Shown piece after piece: positions 24,635 to 36,846 of a stretch of DNA of 64,000 nt. Numbering within the stretch: position 1 is the first letter of the stretch; each line of letters starts with the position of its first letter. The DNA is from Melampsora larici-populina 98AG31 (Eukaryota > Basidiomycota > Pucciniomycetes > Pucciniales > Melampsoraceae): assembly GCF_000204055.1 (NCBI RefSeq), contig NW_006768766.1, positions 466,706 through 530,705 on the forward strand. The letters run 5' to 3'. The position numbers were made by a program, and so were the translations under genes. The notes beneath the pieces were generated by a model. The model had not been told where the DNA came from, searched no databases, and saw only the letters and a list, made by a program, of their open reading frames with translations.

Positions 24635-27600
24635 ATGCGTTCAACTTCTCAATTAAGTATTTTTTTATCTTTTCTTTTGAGTCTCCACTCAACTTTTGTT
24701 CTTGCAAAAACGGATATTTTTCCTCTAGGTTGTGAACCATGGGTACGTGTTTGAAAGCTCCGATCTTCTAACTTTCTCAATTCGAGGGAAAGATTCTTGA
24801 TAGAAACTAACCTATCTATTTCTTCCCTCGGTCATTTTTGATCTTTGAAAAGATCTCACATCGTCAAAGTCAATACACTGCACCCATAAAAATTAAAATT
24901 GCACTACCTCCTAATATCCTCAGTGGTGATTCAATACCAAGTGTTTCAGAAGAAGCAAAGGATAGATCTTCTCCTTCCAACAGCTCATCATCAATCCGCC
25001 CTAATCTTGACTTGTTTGGTTCTATTCCTGGTCATGAAAATCTTAAAAAACATCATCCATCAACTGATTCAACAGATCCATCAACGGCATCTAGCTTTCT
25101 CCCTGAGAAGCCAACATTCACAATCAGCCCTCTTCCTAATACTCCCTGCTCTTCTTTGTTATCACCATTTCCTCTTGAGGATTTGACATCATCATCAAGC
25201 TCTTCTCCTGACAAGAAATCATCATTAACTACTTTCCTTGACAGGATATTATCACCAAGTTCTCTTCCGGGTGAACTATTGTCATCTTTATTAACAGGCT
25301 CTCTTCCAGAGAAATTAACATCAACACCTCTTGCCAATCCTTCATCTTCTTCTTCATCAACGTCACCTACTACTTCGGCTCCAGGGAGATCGGCATCTTC
25401 AAGGAACTCCTCTTCAGTGGTGACATCAAAATCCTCAATACCTTCCAAAGACCCATCTCCAGTTCAATCATCGTCATCATCATCAAAGCCTACTACTACC
25501 TTATTTCCGGTGGGGTTAACAGCACCAACACGTCCTACTCGCTCGTCTCCATTGGTATCAGAATTATCAACAGCATCTCCAAACACTTCGTTTCCATTGA
25601 GATCAGCATCTTCCATTAACTCGTCCTTAGCGGGGTCATCACTATCACCAACGCGTCCTCCCTCATCTCGATTGGGATCAGGGTCATCAACGACAGCTCC
25701 AATTACCTCGTCTCCAGCGCGGCCATCATCATCAAAAACGCGTCCTGCTACCGCATCTTCATTGGGATCAGGGTCATCAAGGACAGCCTCGACTACCTCG
25801 TCTCCAGTGGCATCTTCGACATCACCAACAACACGTCCCACTAGTGCCACCTCATCTCAAGTGAAATCACCATCACTCCCACCGCCTCCCAATGCCTCGT
25901 CTATCTTGGGGTCAGCATCATCAAAAGCATCTCCACCTACCTCGTCTCCATTGAGATCAGCATCTTCAACTACCTCATCCCCATTGAGGTCAGCATCTTC
26001 ACCTACCTCGTCTCCATTGAGATCAGCATCTGCAGCTACCTCGTCTCCATTGAGAACAGCATCTACAGCTACCTCGTCTCCATTGGGATCAGTATCTTCA
26101 CCTACCTCGTCTTCATTGAGATCAGTACCTGCACCTACGTCACCTCCAGTGGGCCTGTTACCTTCAACACCTCCTAATACCTCATCTAAATTGGGATCAA
26201 CATCTTCGAATACTGCGTCTCAAGCAGGGTCGTCACAATTATCAACACCTTCCACAGACATATCTCCAGTGCAATCCTCATCAACTTCAACGCGCAATAC
26301 CGTTTCATCTCCATCGGGACCAGCATCTTCAACTACCTCGTCTCCGGTCGGGAGAATATCGTCACCAACACCTTCCGCGGATCCATCTCTGGTGGAACCG
26401 TCATCATCAGAACCTCCTAGTACCCTATCTCCATTGAGAGCCGAATCAACAACAACATCTGCAACTACCTCTACTCCATTGGCACCACCATCTTCGAACA
26501 CCTCGTCTCTGGTAGGGTCATTATCATCAACAACCCCATCCACCGACGTATCTCCAGTGGGATTATCATCATCTTCAACGCCTCCTACCGCGGCTTCTCC
26601 GCTGGTATCATCATCATCAACAATACCTCCGGCTACCGCATCTCCATTGGGAGCAACGTTATCAACAACACCTTCCACTGGCCCATCTTCAGTGCAACTA
26701 CCATCATCACTGACGCCCACTACCGGATCTGCATTGAGATCAGAACAATCAGACCCCCATCCAGTGCAATCATCATCAACAAGACGTCCTACACACTCAC
26801 CTTCATTGGGATTAACATCTTCACCCACCTCATCTCCAGTGGGGATACCATCGTCAGTAACACCCCCTACCCACCGATCGTCAGTAGAATCATTGTCATC
26901 AACAACTACTCCTACTACCTCATCTGCATCGGGATCGGAATTATCAAGACCATCAACAAATACCTCGTCTTCAGTGGGTTTGCCATCATCATCAACACCT
27001 TACACCAACCCCTGGCCAGTCGGATCGTCATCATCATCAAACTCACCAAACGCCCCGACCCCAGCGGGATCATCATCATCATCGATAACACCTGTCAACG
27101 ACCGATTTCCAATTGTATCTCAAACCCGGGAAGTGCCACCACAACATGCATATCCGTTGACAAGAGGCCAAAGACCCGCCCTAGGCTCATCCTCAGTAAA
27201 ACCAAGCACCAATTCATCTACTCCTCTACAAAACTCTTCCAATGCTGGCATCGTTCCATCACCATCACGACCATCAGATAAGCCAAACAAATCCGAAGGG
27301 TAAGATGATTTTCTCTCTCGGATCACATAAATTATCTTGAATTGACTGTTTGTTTTGTTACTGGTTATTTGAAATTATTGTATTGGAATCTGATTCGGAT
27401 TTGAATAGACAAACCAATAACCAATCTAAAACAAAACAAGTAGGTATCGTACTTGGTTCGGTTAGTTTACTTGTGATCATCATTTTGGGAGTCTTAGGTT
27501 TTGTATATTATAGATTTAAAACCTCTAGAAAAATCAAAGTTTCAAGGTATAATTCTCGTCTTTAAACGTGAAGTACACACACATCGAACACTTACATTGA

Positions 27601-27833
27601 TATTGATATCATTTGAACAAAATAGGAAATCTCAACTTAATTCTCAAATCTACTTGGCTCAACAAAACTTATATCGACATCGACATCAAAACCTAAACCT
27701 AAACCAACATCGAAGTCAAGTTATGAGATCTGTTCAAAGAAGTACAGTGATCAGTCGTGAAGGAATTCGACCTTGGCTGGATCAACAACAACAACAACAA
27801 AATCCACCACATCAAAGCATAAGGATATATTAA
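24635..27833 (+). CDS. Mucin-like Ser/Thr/Pro-rich single-pass membrane protein (copy 2)
   Basis: The exons are 24635-24742, 24853-27299, 27409-27546 and 27626-27833, giving 966 aa. The plan is identical to the copy at 18938-21094: signal peptide exon (MRSTSQLSIFLSFLL...FVLA) ending in Trp, one very long Ser/Thr/Pro exon, a 138-bp transmembrane exon with the same phases, and an 81-aa tail. The mucin domain includes an 11-aa tandem repeat, TSSPLRSASxx, at about 25930-26130 and many looser copies of it. The helix spans residues 863-885 and is followed by YRFKTSRK. The tail shares LNSQIYLAQQN, RSTVI and RPWLDQQQ with its paralogue. The ectodomain is about 340 residues longer and richer in Thr/Pro, so the outer region has diverged while membrane and tail are held. 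A role as surface sensor or wall-spanning protein is inferred; no family name is assigned. Confidence 0.82.
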
Positions 27834-28763
27834 GTAGTATTTTATCTGGTTTTGTTGTATTCTATTCTTGGTTGGTTTGAGTGTTTATTTCAGATATGTG
27901 GTTCATAAATTTTTGTGATCATTTTTTTTCATTGATATTTTCCAAATTGTTTTCTTATGCATTGGATCATTTGTTCTTGTTTGTTTGTTTTCTTATTGGA
28001 TGTTTCAATTGTATTTATTGTACAATTAATTCTTTTATATGTTTTGTAGCATAATATCAGACACTTTCTTTTGTTTTTGTTCAAATGAATCATGATAAAA
28101 CTTAAAACTATTTAAAAAATGTAACAAGCCAATCCCACATCCCACTCACAGGAAAACCAACCATAGGAGAAGTTGCAGTCGTATGTCACATCCAAAAATG
28201 ATGACTACATGACATTTTTGATTTTTGGAGGCAGACTTGATCTTCTTTTGACAGGCTGTGAATAACAAAGACAAAATTAAATGGAAGGTTTTATTTATGG
28301 GATACAATCAAGATCCCCAGATTTTTTCCATTTCGATCACACATTCTTGATCTCATTAGTAAAGTTGATTGATGGATTCTGCACAATCTCATGTTACCAC
28401 CCCTTGACGCAGCAAATCACAATGAAAAAGGTGGGATTCAATTGCTTATGCAGAGTAAAAGCATTGCTGTGGAATTCCATCAATATATGCAGAGATGAGA
28501 GCTAAAGAAGAGAATTGACATAATCAGTATACAATAGTGTGGATAGAATTGTATTGAGAAGTGACGTAAAGTATGTACTTAAGCTTTAGAGTAGTAGTTT
28601 AGTTTGTATGTAAATTGATGGATTTTAATTTTTAATTGTTTTTTTAAATTCAAAGTGGTCAACAGTTCACTCCACAATTCTGATGACCGCAATCTAGAAA
28701 ACCAATTTACCTCTTTTCTTATTTCCTCAAACTTCATTCTCAACCTCAACCTCAGCCTCATCC
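27834..28763. other. Intergenic between the second mucin gene and the RRM gene
   Basis: AT-rich DNA holding the 3' flank of the mucin gene and the promoter of the RRM gene. A 74-codon frame at 28281-28505 has no support. The last 60 bases are a C/T-rich leader before the ATG at 28764. Confidence 0.4.
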
Positions 28764-31700
28764 ATGACTTCTCCTTCTACTACTTCTCCAACTTCCAATA
28801 ATCTAATCAAATCAGCCGCATCTCCAATCAAATCAAACATAAACCTCATTCAATCAAATCATTCACCAAATCATTCATCAAATCATCATCAGATTCATCA
28901 TGACTTAATCGATCATCTCATTCAGCCTCAACCCCAAATCAAATCAGCTATCACTTCAAACATCTCATCATCATTCTTGGATTCAAGACCAACTAGCTCA
29001 AATGGTAGACCAACTCATCTCAATGAAACTTCTCCTAATTCATCCATGGGTTCATCAAACGCTCCACCTCCTTATTATCAATCCTACAATAATTATCAAC
29101 AACTTCAATCGAATCACAACAATCTACATCCTCCTCTTCATAGTCCTGACACTCGCACTCAACTCTTTGTTGGCAATTTACCTTTTCGTGTACGATGGCA
29201 AGATTTGAAAGATCTCTTTAGAAAAGCGGGTACTGTCCTTCGAGCAGACGTTTGTTTGACTCCTGATAATCGTAGTAAGGGATATGGTACTGTTCTGTAT
29301 GCGAATCGCTATGATGCCTTGAAGGCCATTGATATCTATAGTTAGTGTTTCATCGTCATTATCATTTCACATCTGCTTAACTCATTATATTGAATTCCAT
29401 TCTTTGGTTTGACTACAGATGGCTTCAGTTGGCAGACAAGGACGTTGGACGTTCGATTAGATCAACAAGATCCCACTGGAGCCTTGGCTATGAATTCGAC
29501 CTCATCAACTGTTCCTATAAAGGCCATCCAGCGTATTGGTCCTCATACCCTGACTCCCGCCAATCAGACATCTCATCCTACCTTACAAAATCCAGGTCGG
29601 CCTCTCCCTCCCACGACAAACTGGCCTCCAGGATCTCAAGTACCTCAGCCGAACATTTCTTCAAATCTTTCTCCCTTGGATCGCCCCACAAGTATAGATG
29701 GATCTGCCCCCACATCGTCATTGAAGCCAACTTTTCCTGAAAACCTGCTTCAACCACCCTCGCTTGAGCCGCCTAACCTCAATAACTCTGATTCGATCGG
29801 GATCCGTTTGGCACACCAACAACATCAATCTACACAAAGTCTCACATGTGCTGACCTGATTCGATCTTCATCTGCTAGGCTATCTGATGATACCAACAAG
29901 CTCTCTTCTAGCCTTCCTCAACCATCTCCTCGTCGAAGTTCAGCTGTCTCAGCGCATGCTCAACATGTCTTAGATGCCATGCGTCCAGCCTTCCAGCCTC
30001 TGTCACACTCTCTCGAAAATCCGACACAGGTCATAGGGGCACACACAGTCATAAAAGAATTGGCAAAAATTCAAACGGACTCAGATGATATTACCACCTC
30101 TTTCTCTGAGCCCGGTCTCGATGACGATCGTCCTACTTCCATTCACTCCCAACATTCCTCCAATCCAGTGGTACCATCTATCGTTTACCCTTATTATTCA
30201 AGTTCTTCTACACCCATGTCGTCAGCTGGTTCAAGTGGGCTTGCCAACTCTAACTCTGGAGTTCGTATGGTCTTTATGTTTTCATATCAAAGTGTACCCG
30301 TAGCCAAGTTGAGCTGACCTGTATCCCTTGTCTCAATTTGCCGGAACAGAAACGGCCTCAAACTCCTACAGGAAACAATGCCGCTGCACGTCACTTGTTT
30401 GTCGGCAATCTTCCGTTCAATTGTCAATGGCAGGACCTTAAAGATCTTTTTCGTAATGCTGGGAATATTTTGCGCGCTGATGTAGCCATGGGTATTGATG
30501 GTCGCAGTCGTGGATTTGGTACAGTCTTGTTCGCCACGATGGATGATGCCAAAAATGCAGTACGGATGTATGATGGCCATGAACTCAATGGTCGGATCCT
30601 CAAGGTTCACTTTGACAAATTTTCACATCCTTCTGTCAATAACGGTTCGGCTTCTGCCGATCACTCTCCGCATTCACAGGCCGCCCCACATCCATCCTAC
30701 CTTTATTCATCAATGCATCCATCCGACCCACATCGTCAGCCGGGAGTTTCGCATCCATACAAAAATGCGGGTGGATATAACAATTACAATAATTATGCTC
30801 CTCCATCCGCTTCCTTGGACTCGAAAAGGATGCACAATTCCCCATACGCCTTTGAATCACACCTTCCATCTCCCCACAATCCGAATATCCCGCCTACTTC
30901 CTTCCAAGACCAGTTTCCGTCTTTACCACAATCAAAGCAACAGGTACGTGGGATCATCTACTCAAATTTTACGCAATGTGATTGCCGAGGAGCTGATAAA
31001 CATATTGATTTTCTCTTTCTTATTGACCCTTCTCATGATAGACAGTCGGCTTTTATCCACCTCCTAATTTGGACAATGGGCCTTTCTCTACTGACCCTAG
31101 CTTTGGACACAATAGCATCCTCCATCCTGAGTCCCAGATGCCGGGTCCTGATCTTTGGGCACCCGATCACGTTTCAGCCAATTCTAGCTTCCATAACCGA
31201 GGTCCTATTGCGCCGCCTGGTTTACCATTGAGTCCGATCGCATCTCGCCGCTCTAGCTTCTTGAAGACAGATCCATCTCCAGAGGACCATCAGGACTCTC
31301 AACAAATCCCAGCAGTTCAACCCATTGGACATCCCAATGCTGATGCAACCCGACCCAACTCGATTCCTATGCCACCTCCTTATGATCTAGCGGCCGGAGG
31401 GATGGCTTCACCTTCAATCCCAAGAGGAATTCAAATGACACCATCTATGCCAGCTTTTTCATTTCAACCTTTTCCTGCTACCCCACCTCTATTACCTAAC
31501 TTTTTCTCACCTGGAATTGGACCTTCTACTCCTCCTGCTTCTAGTCGAGGTCGACCTCAAAATCGAAATAATGGACCATTTCATTCATTTGGGGTAATCC
31601 CTACTTCTGTTCTTCATCCGCCTACTCCGATGAATCTTCGAAACTCCAGCCATTCTCCAATGGAATATAATCCTATGTTTCCTCATCCGATGGAACATAT

Positions 31701-32805
31701 GAACTCCAATACTCAGGTTGGTTTGTATTCTCATCAGACTGCCCCGACTGGATTCGAGAATCAGAGTACAACAGGTGCAGAGTCTCACGAGGGTGGAGGA
31801 AAAGTTAACGGACTTGCTGTTCTTCATGTACCTCAGTCTACTTCTACCGATCTAATCACAGGTGATGGTGATTACAAGAGCCCAATTGGAATTGATAATC
31901 ATCAACCAGATTCGTCATTAAGTACTGACTTAAACGTGAAAGCTCGAGCTCGAGGTCTTGCAGCTAGTGAGAAAGGACCACGACCCACTTCACCCGATAG
32001 ATTAGGTAAAAGGAGGATGACTGGAATTTTTGAACCTGTAGATGAATTAAAACCTTCGGATCATTTAACACCATTATCAAATGTTGATTGGGGGTATAGT
32101 CCATTAGGCGTGAATTCAAATAGAAGAGCCTCATTTTTTGTTTCACCGTCTCATTTCAATTCACAAGAATCACAACATGGATTAGGGATTGGTACTAGTA
32201 CTAGTAATTATGTTGATGTTGGGAAAGATGAAGAAGGAATGAATTTGAAGAAAGAATGGGAACTTACAACAGAAGAAAATGGAAAGAATCATGAAGAAGA
32301 TTTCAAATTAGATATGAAAAACTCGAAGAAGAAAATGGAAGAAAACGTTTTGAATCAATTTGATGATAAAGAAGAAGAAAAAATCAAATCGAAATCGAAT
32401 GTGACTTCGACTGATCATCATCATCATCATCAGAATGGAATAAGTGATGAAGGATTAAAAAGATGGAAAAAGAAATTGATGAAAGAAGATGGAAGTAATC
32501 GACGAGCTAGTTTTGATTTAAGTAGTTTGGAAAAACGAACGACTCATGAATCATTATCATCATCATCATCATCGGCAAATCCATCAGCTTTGAAAGTTTG
32601 GATGAGTTCTTCTACTAAAGAATTTATTAAACTTGATCATCCAAGTCGACTTGAACCTGATGAATCTGAGGTTTTGATTCATCCGATTACCAAACAAATC
32701 GAACAGTTGATTGTGGATGATGTGGATGTGGAAGATGATGTGGATCATAACAAAGATGATGATAAAAATGATAAAAATGAAAGTGATGAAAAGATTTGGG
32801 ATTAA
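28764..32805 (+). CDS. Two-RRM RNA-binding protein, Gbp2/Hrb1-like RRMs
   Basis: The exons are 28764-29340, 29419-about 30260, 30350-30943 and 31042-32805, giving about 1,258 aa. The donor after exon 2 is uncertain: GTTCGT at 30261 keeps frame, while the stronger-looking GTATGG at 30265 does not. RRM1 is at residues ~133-208 and RRM2 at ~488-562, with RNP2 (LFVGNLPF) and RNP1 (KGYGTVLY, RGFGTVLF) in both. The two RRMs share the sequence WQDLKDLFR-x-AG, which resembles the RRMs of yeast Gbp2/Hrb1-type mRNA-binding proteins. The rest is low-complexity: Ser/Asn/His/Pro-rich N-terminus and spacer, a Pro-rich middle, and a charged C-terminus ending in an Asp/Lys-rich run. A nuclear or cytoplasmic mRNA-binding role follows from the family; the target is unknown. 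The homogeneous C-terminal tail may be disordered. Confidence 0.85.
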
Positions 32806-33476
32806 TATTATGATAGATAAGATAAATTTATATATCTACATAGAACTCGTTTTGTTTTTATTTTTTTGGGGGGAGAGGCAGGTGAATTCTTATGAATGTG
32901 GATACGTTTTTTGGTTTTTGGTTTTATATATATATAGACTCTTCTTTTTTTTTCTTTTTTATATCCTCTTTTTTCTAGTCTTTATTCTTCAAAAGCAGAT
33001 TTCTTTTACTCTTTTACTCTTTTCTCTTTAGTATTTCATTGTTTTAAACCGTTTTTTCTTTCTTTTCTTTAACCGTCTGGAATTTTAGACTTTGGTTTTT
33101 CTACATTTTTTCTACTTCTTCTTATGGATGGACGGATAGATGCATGGACGGATGGATCTTTCTTTTCTTTCTTCTTTCTTTCTCTTTATGTGTTAAATTT
33201 CTCTCTATATCTTGATCTCTTTTGTATCTGTTGCAACAGCAGTTAAAACTTCTTTTTTCGATTTTGATTTTGATCTTTTTTTGGATTTTTTAAGAATTGG
33301 TTTTCCAATATTGGTTTTTTGGTTTTGGTTTTGGTTTTTTGGTTTCTGGTTTTGTTTGTTTTTCTTCTGTCTCTTGTTACTGGTTTTGTTTTCCATGTGG
33401 TGATGTTTTATTACGTATATATATGAATAGAACAAAATTTGAGAAAAGTTAAAAGAAAAAAGTAATAAAATGTTTT
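32806..33476. other. T-rich 3' flank of the RRM gene
   Basis: Long T and TTTTC runs and a TTTTGG-rich tract at 33300-33360 fill this stretch. It probably includes the 3' untranslated region. Frames on either strand are simple-sequence artefacts. Confidence 0.5.
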
Positions 33477-34322
33477 ATTTTTGAGGATCCCGGTATCCCC
33501 ACCACCCCCCCTTGGTAGCCCCACCACCCCCTCCCTTTCACAGCTAGTGAAAGCCTTACTTACCAGTGACACAAGCTGTGACAATTGTCCAGCCACACTG
33601 AAAGGTCCCTGGATTTTGTTTTCTCAAGTTTGCTCGGTATAAATAGCACTTAAAACAATTTTAAAGCACACATCAGCTAATCAACCTTCCCAAAAGCATT
33701 TAGCTTCTACTGGTTCACTACCTCCTCATGAATCAAAAAATTTGATACCAACTTCTAGAGAATTTGATGCGACTACTAGTTTGGGTTACTAATTTCCTTG
33801 GTCTTGGATTGGTCGTGCATATGAAGATTTTTAAGATTTGCATCATGCTGTGGGTCTTCAAATGTATCACTTGAGTTCGGGCCTCTTACTTCAGTAGGAT
33901 TCTTTTAACTTTGTTTACAACTTTCTGTCCTTTGTCTCTGATAGCTCTTTTTAGCTGGCACAGTTGATGACACTCTAAAAAAATCGATCGTTCTGGTACA
34001 TCGATTTTGAATTGGTCTGACTCACTGATCTTCAATCTTGGTTTTCAATTGGTCGTCTTTTTCAATTGGTCGGAGTAATATTGATTCAAGTCATCCAGTT
34101 ATTCATATTCAATACTTGATTCTAATTGAATGATGGAATCGCTGAGCCAAGAGGATCTTTGGTGAGCAAACTTGAGAAAACAAAATCCAGGGACCTTTCA
34201 GTGTGGCTGGACAATTGTCACAGCTTGTGTCACTGGTAAGTAAGGCTTTCACTAGCTGTGAAAGGGAGGGGGTGGTGGGGCTACCAAGGGGGGGTGGTGG
34301 GGATACCGGGATCCATTTTTAA
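33477..34322. mobile_element. 830-bp foldback/MITE element with perfect 151-bp inverted repeats
   Basis: Arms at 33485-33635 and 34164-34314 are exact reverse complements over all 151 bases, starting GGATCCCGGTATCCCC. The element is bracketed by ATTTTTGA (33477-33484) and ATTTTTAA (34315-34322), an 8-bp target duplication with one difference, which points to the hAT superfamily. The inner arm ends in GTTTGCTC. The 528-bp core has no ORF worth naming. Perfect arms suggest a recent insertion or ongoing arm homogenisation. The arm contains G-rich runs (on one strand GGGGGGGTGGTGGGG). Confidence 0.9.
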
Positions 34323-34655
34323 TTATTAAAATTCTTGTTTGTCAATTCTCTTTCATGACTCATTTGCAATACAATAAATTGTAATAATCAAATGATTAAA
34401 ACAGAACTTGAGAAATTTATTCGGAAAATAATCATGCCTTAGTTTATCGCCTTTTATGTGAACGTTGAACACATCTCATTTCAATAAAATCTCAAAGATT
34501 CACTTCTTGATCCGATTCTCAGGACACAGCTAGCACTATTCAATGGATAGGTGAGATGACCACAATGACAATGCATTGCATACGAACTGCTACATAGAAA
34601 CTACTGAGCAGAGTTACACATCTGAAAAATATAGGCAATTCTGGTTTACAATCTG
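34323..34655. other. Short intergenic stretch
   Basis: AT-rich, nothing recognised; probably the 3' untranslated region of the minus-strand CBM-DM9 gene. Confidence 0.4.
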
Positions 34656-36401
34656 CTAACTACGACTCTTAAATTGAGCAAAATCTTCTTTCTGAGATAC
34701 CTCACCGACCTCTTCGTCTAGTAAGTTTTTTCGTTTTCTTTTGGGATCTTGAGTTTGACAAACTTCTTCATATCGTTTGATATTTTAGGCGTATGCAAGA
34801 ATATTGAATTCTTTCTTGGTTTCTTCCTTGCCTAATTAGGAGTAAATCATATGCAGTTGCTTTCGATCAGATGTGGGATCTCAGTGATTTAGAGGTCTCA
34901 AATTCGGATCTGGCTTACCTCCATAGGTAAAGATACAAAAGTCTGTACCATCTTGCGCTTTAGCAGGATGTACACCTCCTTCATGTTTTACTTGACAAAC
35001 AAAAAGAAACCTAGAACGTTTTATTCATCAGTCACCACAAAGTCAAGAGTAAGGAAGTAAGGTGACAAAAGTTGAATAAGACCAACCTTCCATCTGATTC
35101 TTTACCTCCTTCGACAGGTTGCCATCCTTGAACTTGAATGTTACCAGAGTGTTCAGTGTGGTTGACCCACTTAACACCGTGTCTGTCACCCACTAAAACC
35201 TATTGACAACGAAATCAAATAGTCAGTCCTAGATATCCGTAAACTAATGATAAAAAACGTAAACAAACCTCAAACTTGTCAAAGTCATTGTGCTCTTTAC
35301 CTCCCCAACCAATAACACAGCCTCCTAATCTTTGAGACACTTTACCGACGTGAAGACCTGATTTGTAATACACACGGCCAATGTAAAGTGGATGACCTGC
35401 TTCGCGACCACCTTCAATGGCGTTGTTTGGAATCGGTTCTTGCCTATCAACCAAGAGCCAGTAAACAGGCGGACTTTGGCCACCACGTCGACTAAGAACC
35501 ATCCCACGGAAGAATTTCAAGAGCAGGAAGTGAGCATAATGGTCGGAATCCAAGTGAATAGCTGGGTACGCACTAATGGTCGCTATGGGCATTGGCACCC
35601 TGGAGCCATTTCTCCTGACTGGCCTCGTTCTGCCAGGCTTGTTTTTTGGCCTCTTCTTTAGCCTTGCTCTTATGTTGGCTGTAGGCGTAAACTCCTCCTC
35701 CGATGGCTAAGTTGGACAAAGACATTCAGTGATCGTGTTAGTGAGATCATCCTGTTAGACTCAAGAAGCACATCAGATTATCCTTACCTAGTGCACCTAA
35801 AATCCCGCCACCAATCTCCATTTGATGTTTCTTTTTCTCATCCAACCAATCATGTTCCTTTTGCTCATTGTTTTGCTCATTGTAGCGTTCGTCCTTGTGT
35901 TCGTCATGACCCCAGCCACCTGTGACACAGAAACAAAGAGCACATTCATTCATTAATTAATATCCACTACTCGATCATACTCGATCATACTCGAAATAGA
36001 TTTAGGACACGAAAATCAAAAGGCTTACCAGGTTGTGGTCTGTCTTCATAACCACCAGAGGGGCCACCAGATTGATCAACGAAACTTTGACCTTGACGAT
36101 GATGTTCTTCGACTCCATGATGCTTTTCACCCGATCGATATTCACCATGAGCCTCTTCTGGTAATCTGGCCCAGAGTGCTGGTGTCACGGTAGGTTGCCA
36201 ATTAGGCTCAGAACGATGAGGTTGAATGATTTTGTAAAGGTGACCTTCATAGTCGACTACAGCATCAGTGCCGTACTGAGTCCAGGCTTCCCTATTAACT
36301 CGATCAAAAATCAAAAATCAAAAACTTAGACTCTTGATAAAAAATTAAAATGGATCATGGAATGGGAAGAATAGTTGATCAACAGACCATTGATAGACCA
36401 T
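34656..36401 (-). CDS. CBM5/12 (chitin-binding type 3) plus DM9 (DUF3421) protein
   Basis: Eight exons on the minus strand (36401-36388, 36291-36029, 35919-35788, 35706-35574, 35491-35269, 35199-35087, 35010-34919, 34717-34656) give 343 aa. Residues 5-48 match the carbohydrate-binding CBM5/12 pattern (WEAWTQYG, VVDYEGHLYKIIQPH, PALWARLP). A hydrophilic His/Glu-rich linker follows, then a glycine-zipper patch (IGGGILGALGAIGGGVYAY), then a DM9 domain from about residue 192: PIPNNAIEGG, HPLYIGRVYYKSGLHVGKV, VIGWGGKEH, and a weaker second half (FVCQVKHEGGVHPAK). No signal peptide is seen. DM9 proteins in animals bind mannose-type glycans and CBM5/12 binds chitin or glucan, so a glycan-binding, perhaps stress- or wall-related role is inferred. 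The first exon is only 14 nt; it is chosen because it restores MVYQWEAW in frame with good splice sites. The last exon is the least certain. Confidence 0.83.
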
Positions 36402-36846
36402 TGTTATAGAAGTTAATAGGATGAATAAACTGTAGTTTTTAGATGATGATGATGATGGAGAGGATAGTAAGATGATGAAGGGAACCACACGAAATGGAGA
36501 TGGAATGAGTGAGTCTTTATAACCTGTTTGCCATTCACAAAGGCTGTGCAAAATCAATCTAGCCCCGCAGATTGAAATGACATCATTGAATTTACATTGC
36601 CGGTTTCTTAAGTCATTAAGTACATAGCTTAAGTGATCATTACACCTTAAAGCCCAAGTGGTAATTTTTAATATTCGATCACTTTGGTTTGTTGTCATTG
36701 TCATGTCATCTTACGTCGAGAAGGGCAAAAGGAAGGGGCAAATTGAGATCATCAAATAAGTTGTATCAACATTGGTCGCGTAACACTAACACCTCCTACC
36801 TCTTCATCAAAGGACACACCTCATCATCATCAACTAGTTCAACTCT
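36402..36846. promoter_or_regulatory. Shared divergent promoter region
   Basis: These 445 bp separate the start of the minus-strand CBM-DM9 gene from the start of the plus-strand DPM3 gene, so promoters of both must lie here. No named binding site is evident. Confidence 0.5.

Noticed and set aside
25053..26828. Acidic minus-strand frames of up to 202 codons across the second mucin gene
   Set aside because: Same artefact of serine/threonine repeat codons; the plus-strand gene has a signal peptide, TM exon and paralogue.
33205..33435. Lys/Asn-rich minus-strand frame and Phe/Trp-rich plus-strand frame
   Set aside because: Simple TTTTGG/TTTTC sequence in the 3' flank of the RRM gene, not coding.
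35215..36314. Mitochondrial NDUFA12-like subunit, suggested at first by the Trp/Tyr-rich pieces
   Set aside because: The spliced reading matches CBM5/12 and DM9 signatures instead (PALWARLP, NAIEGG, LYIGR, GGKEH).
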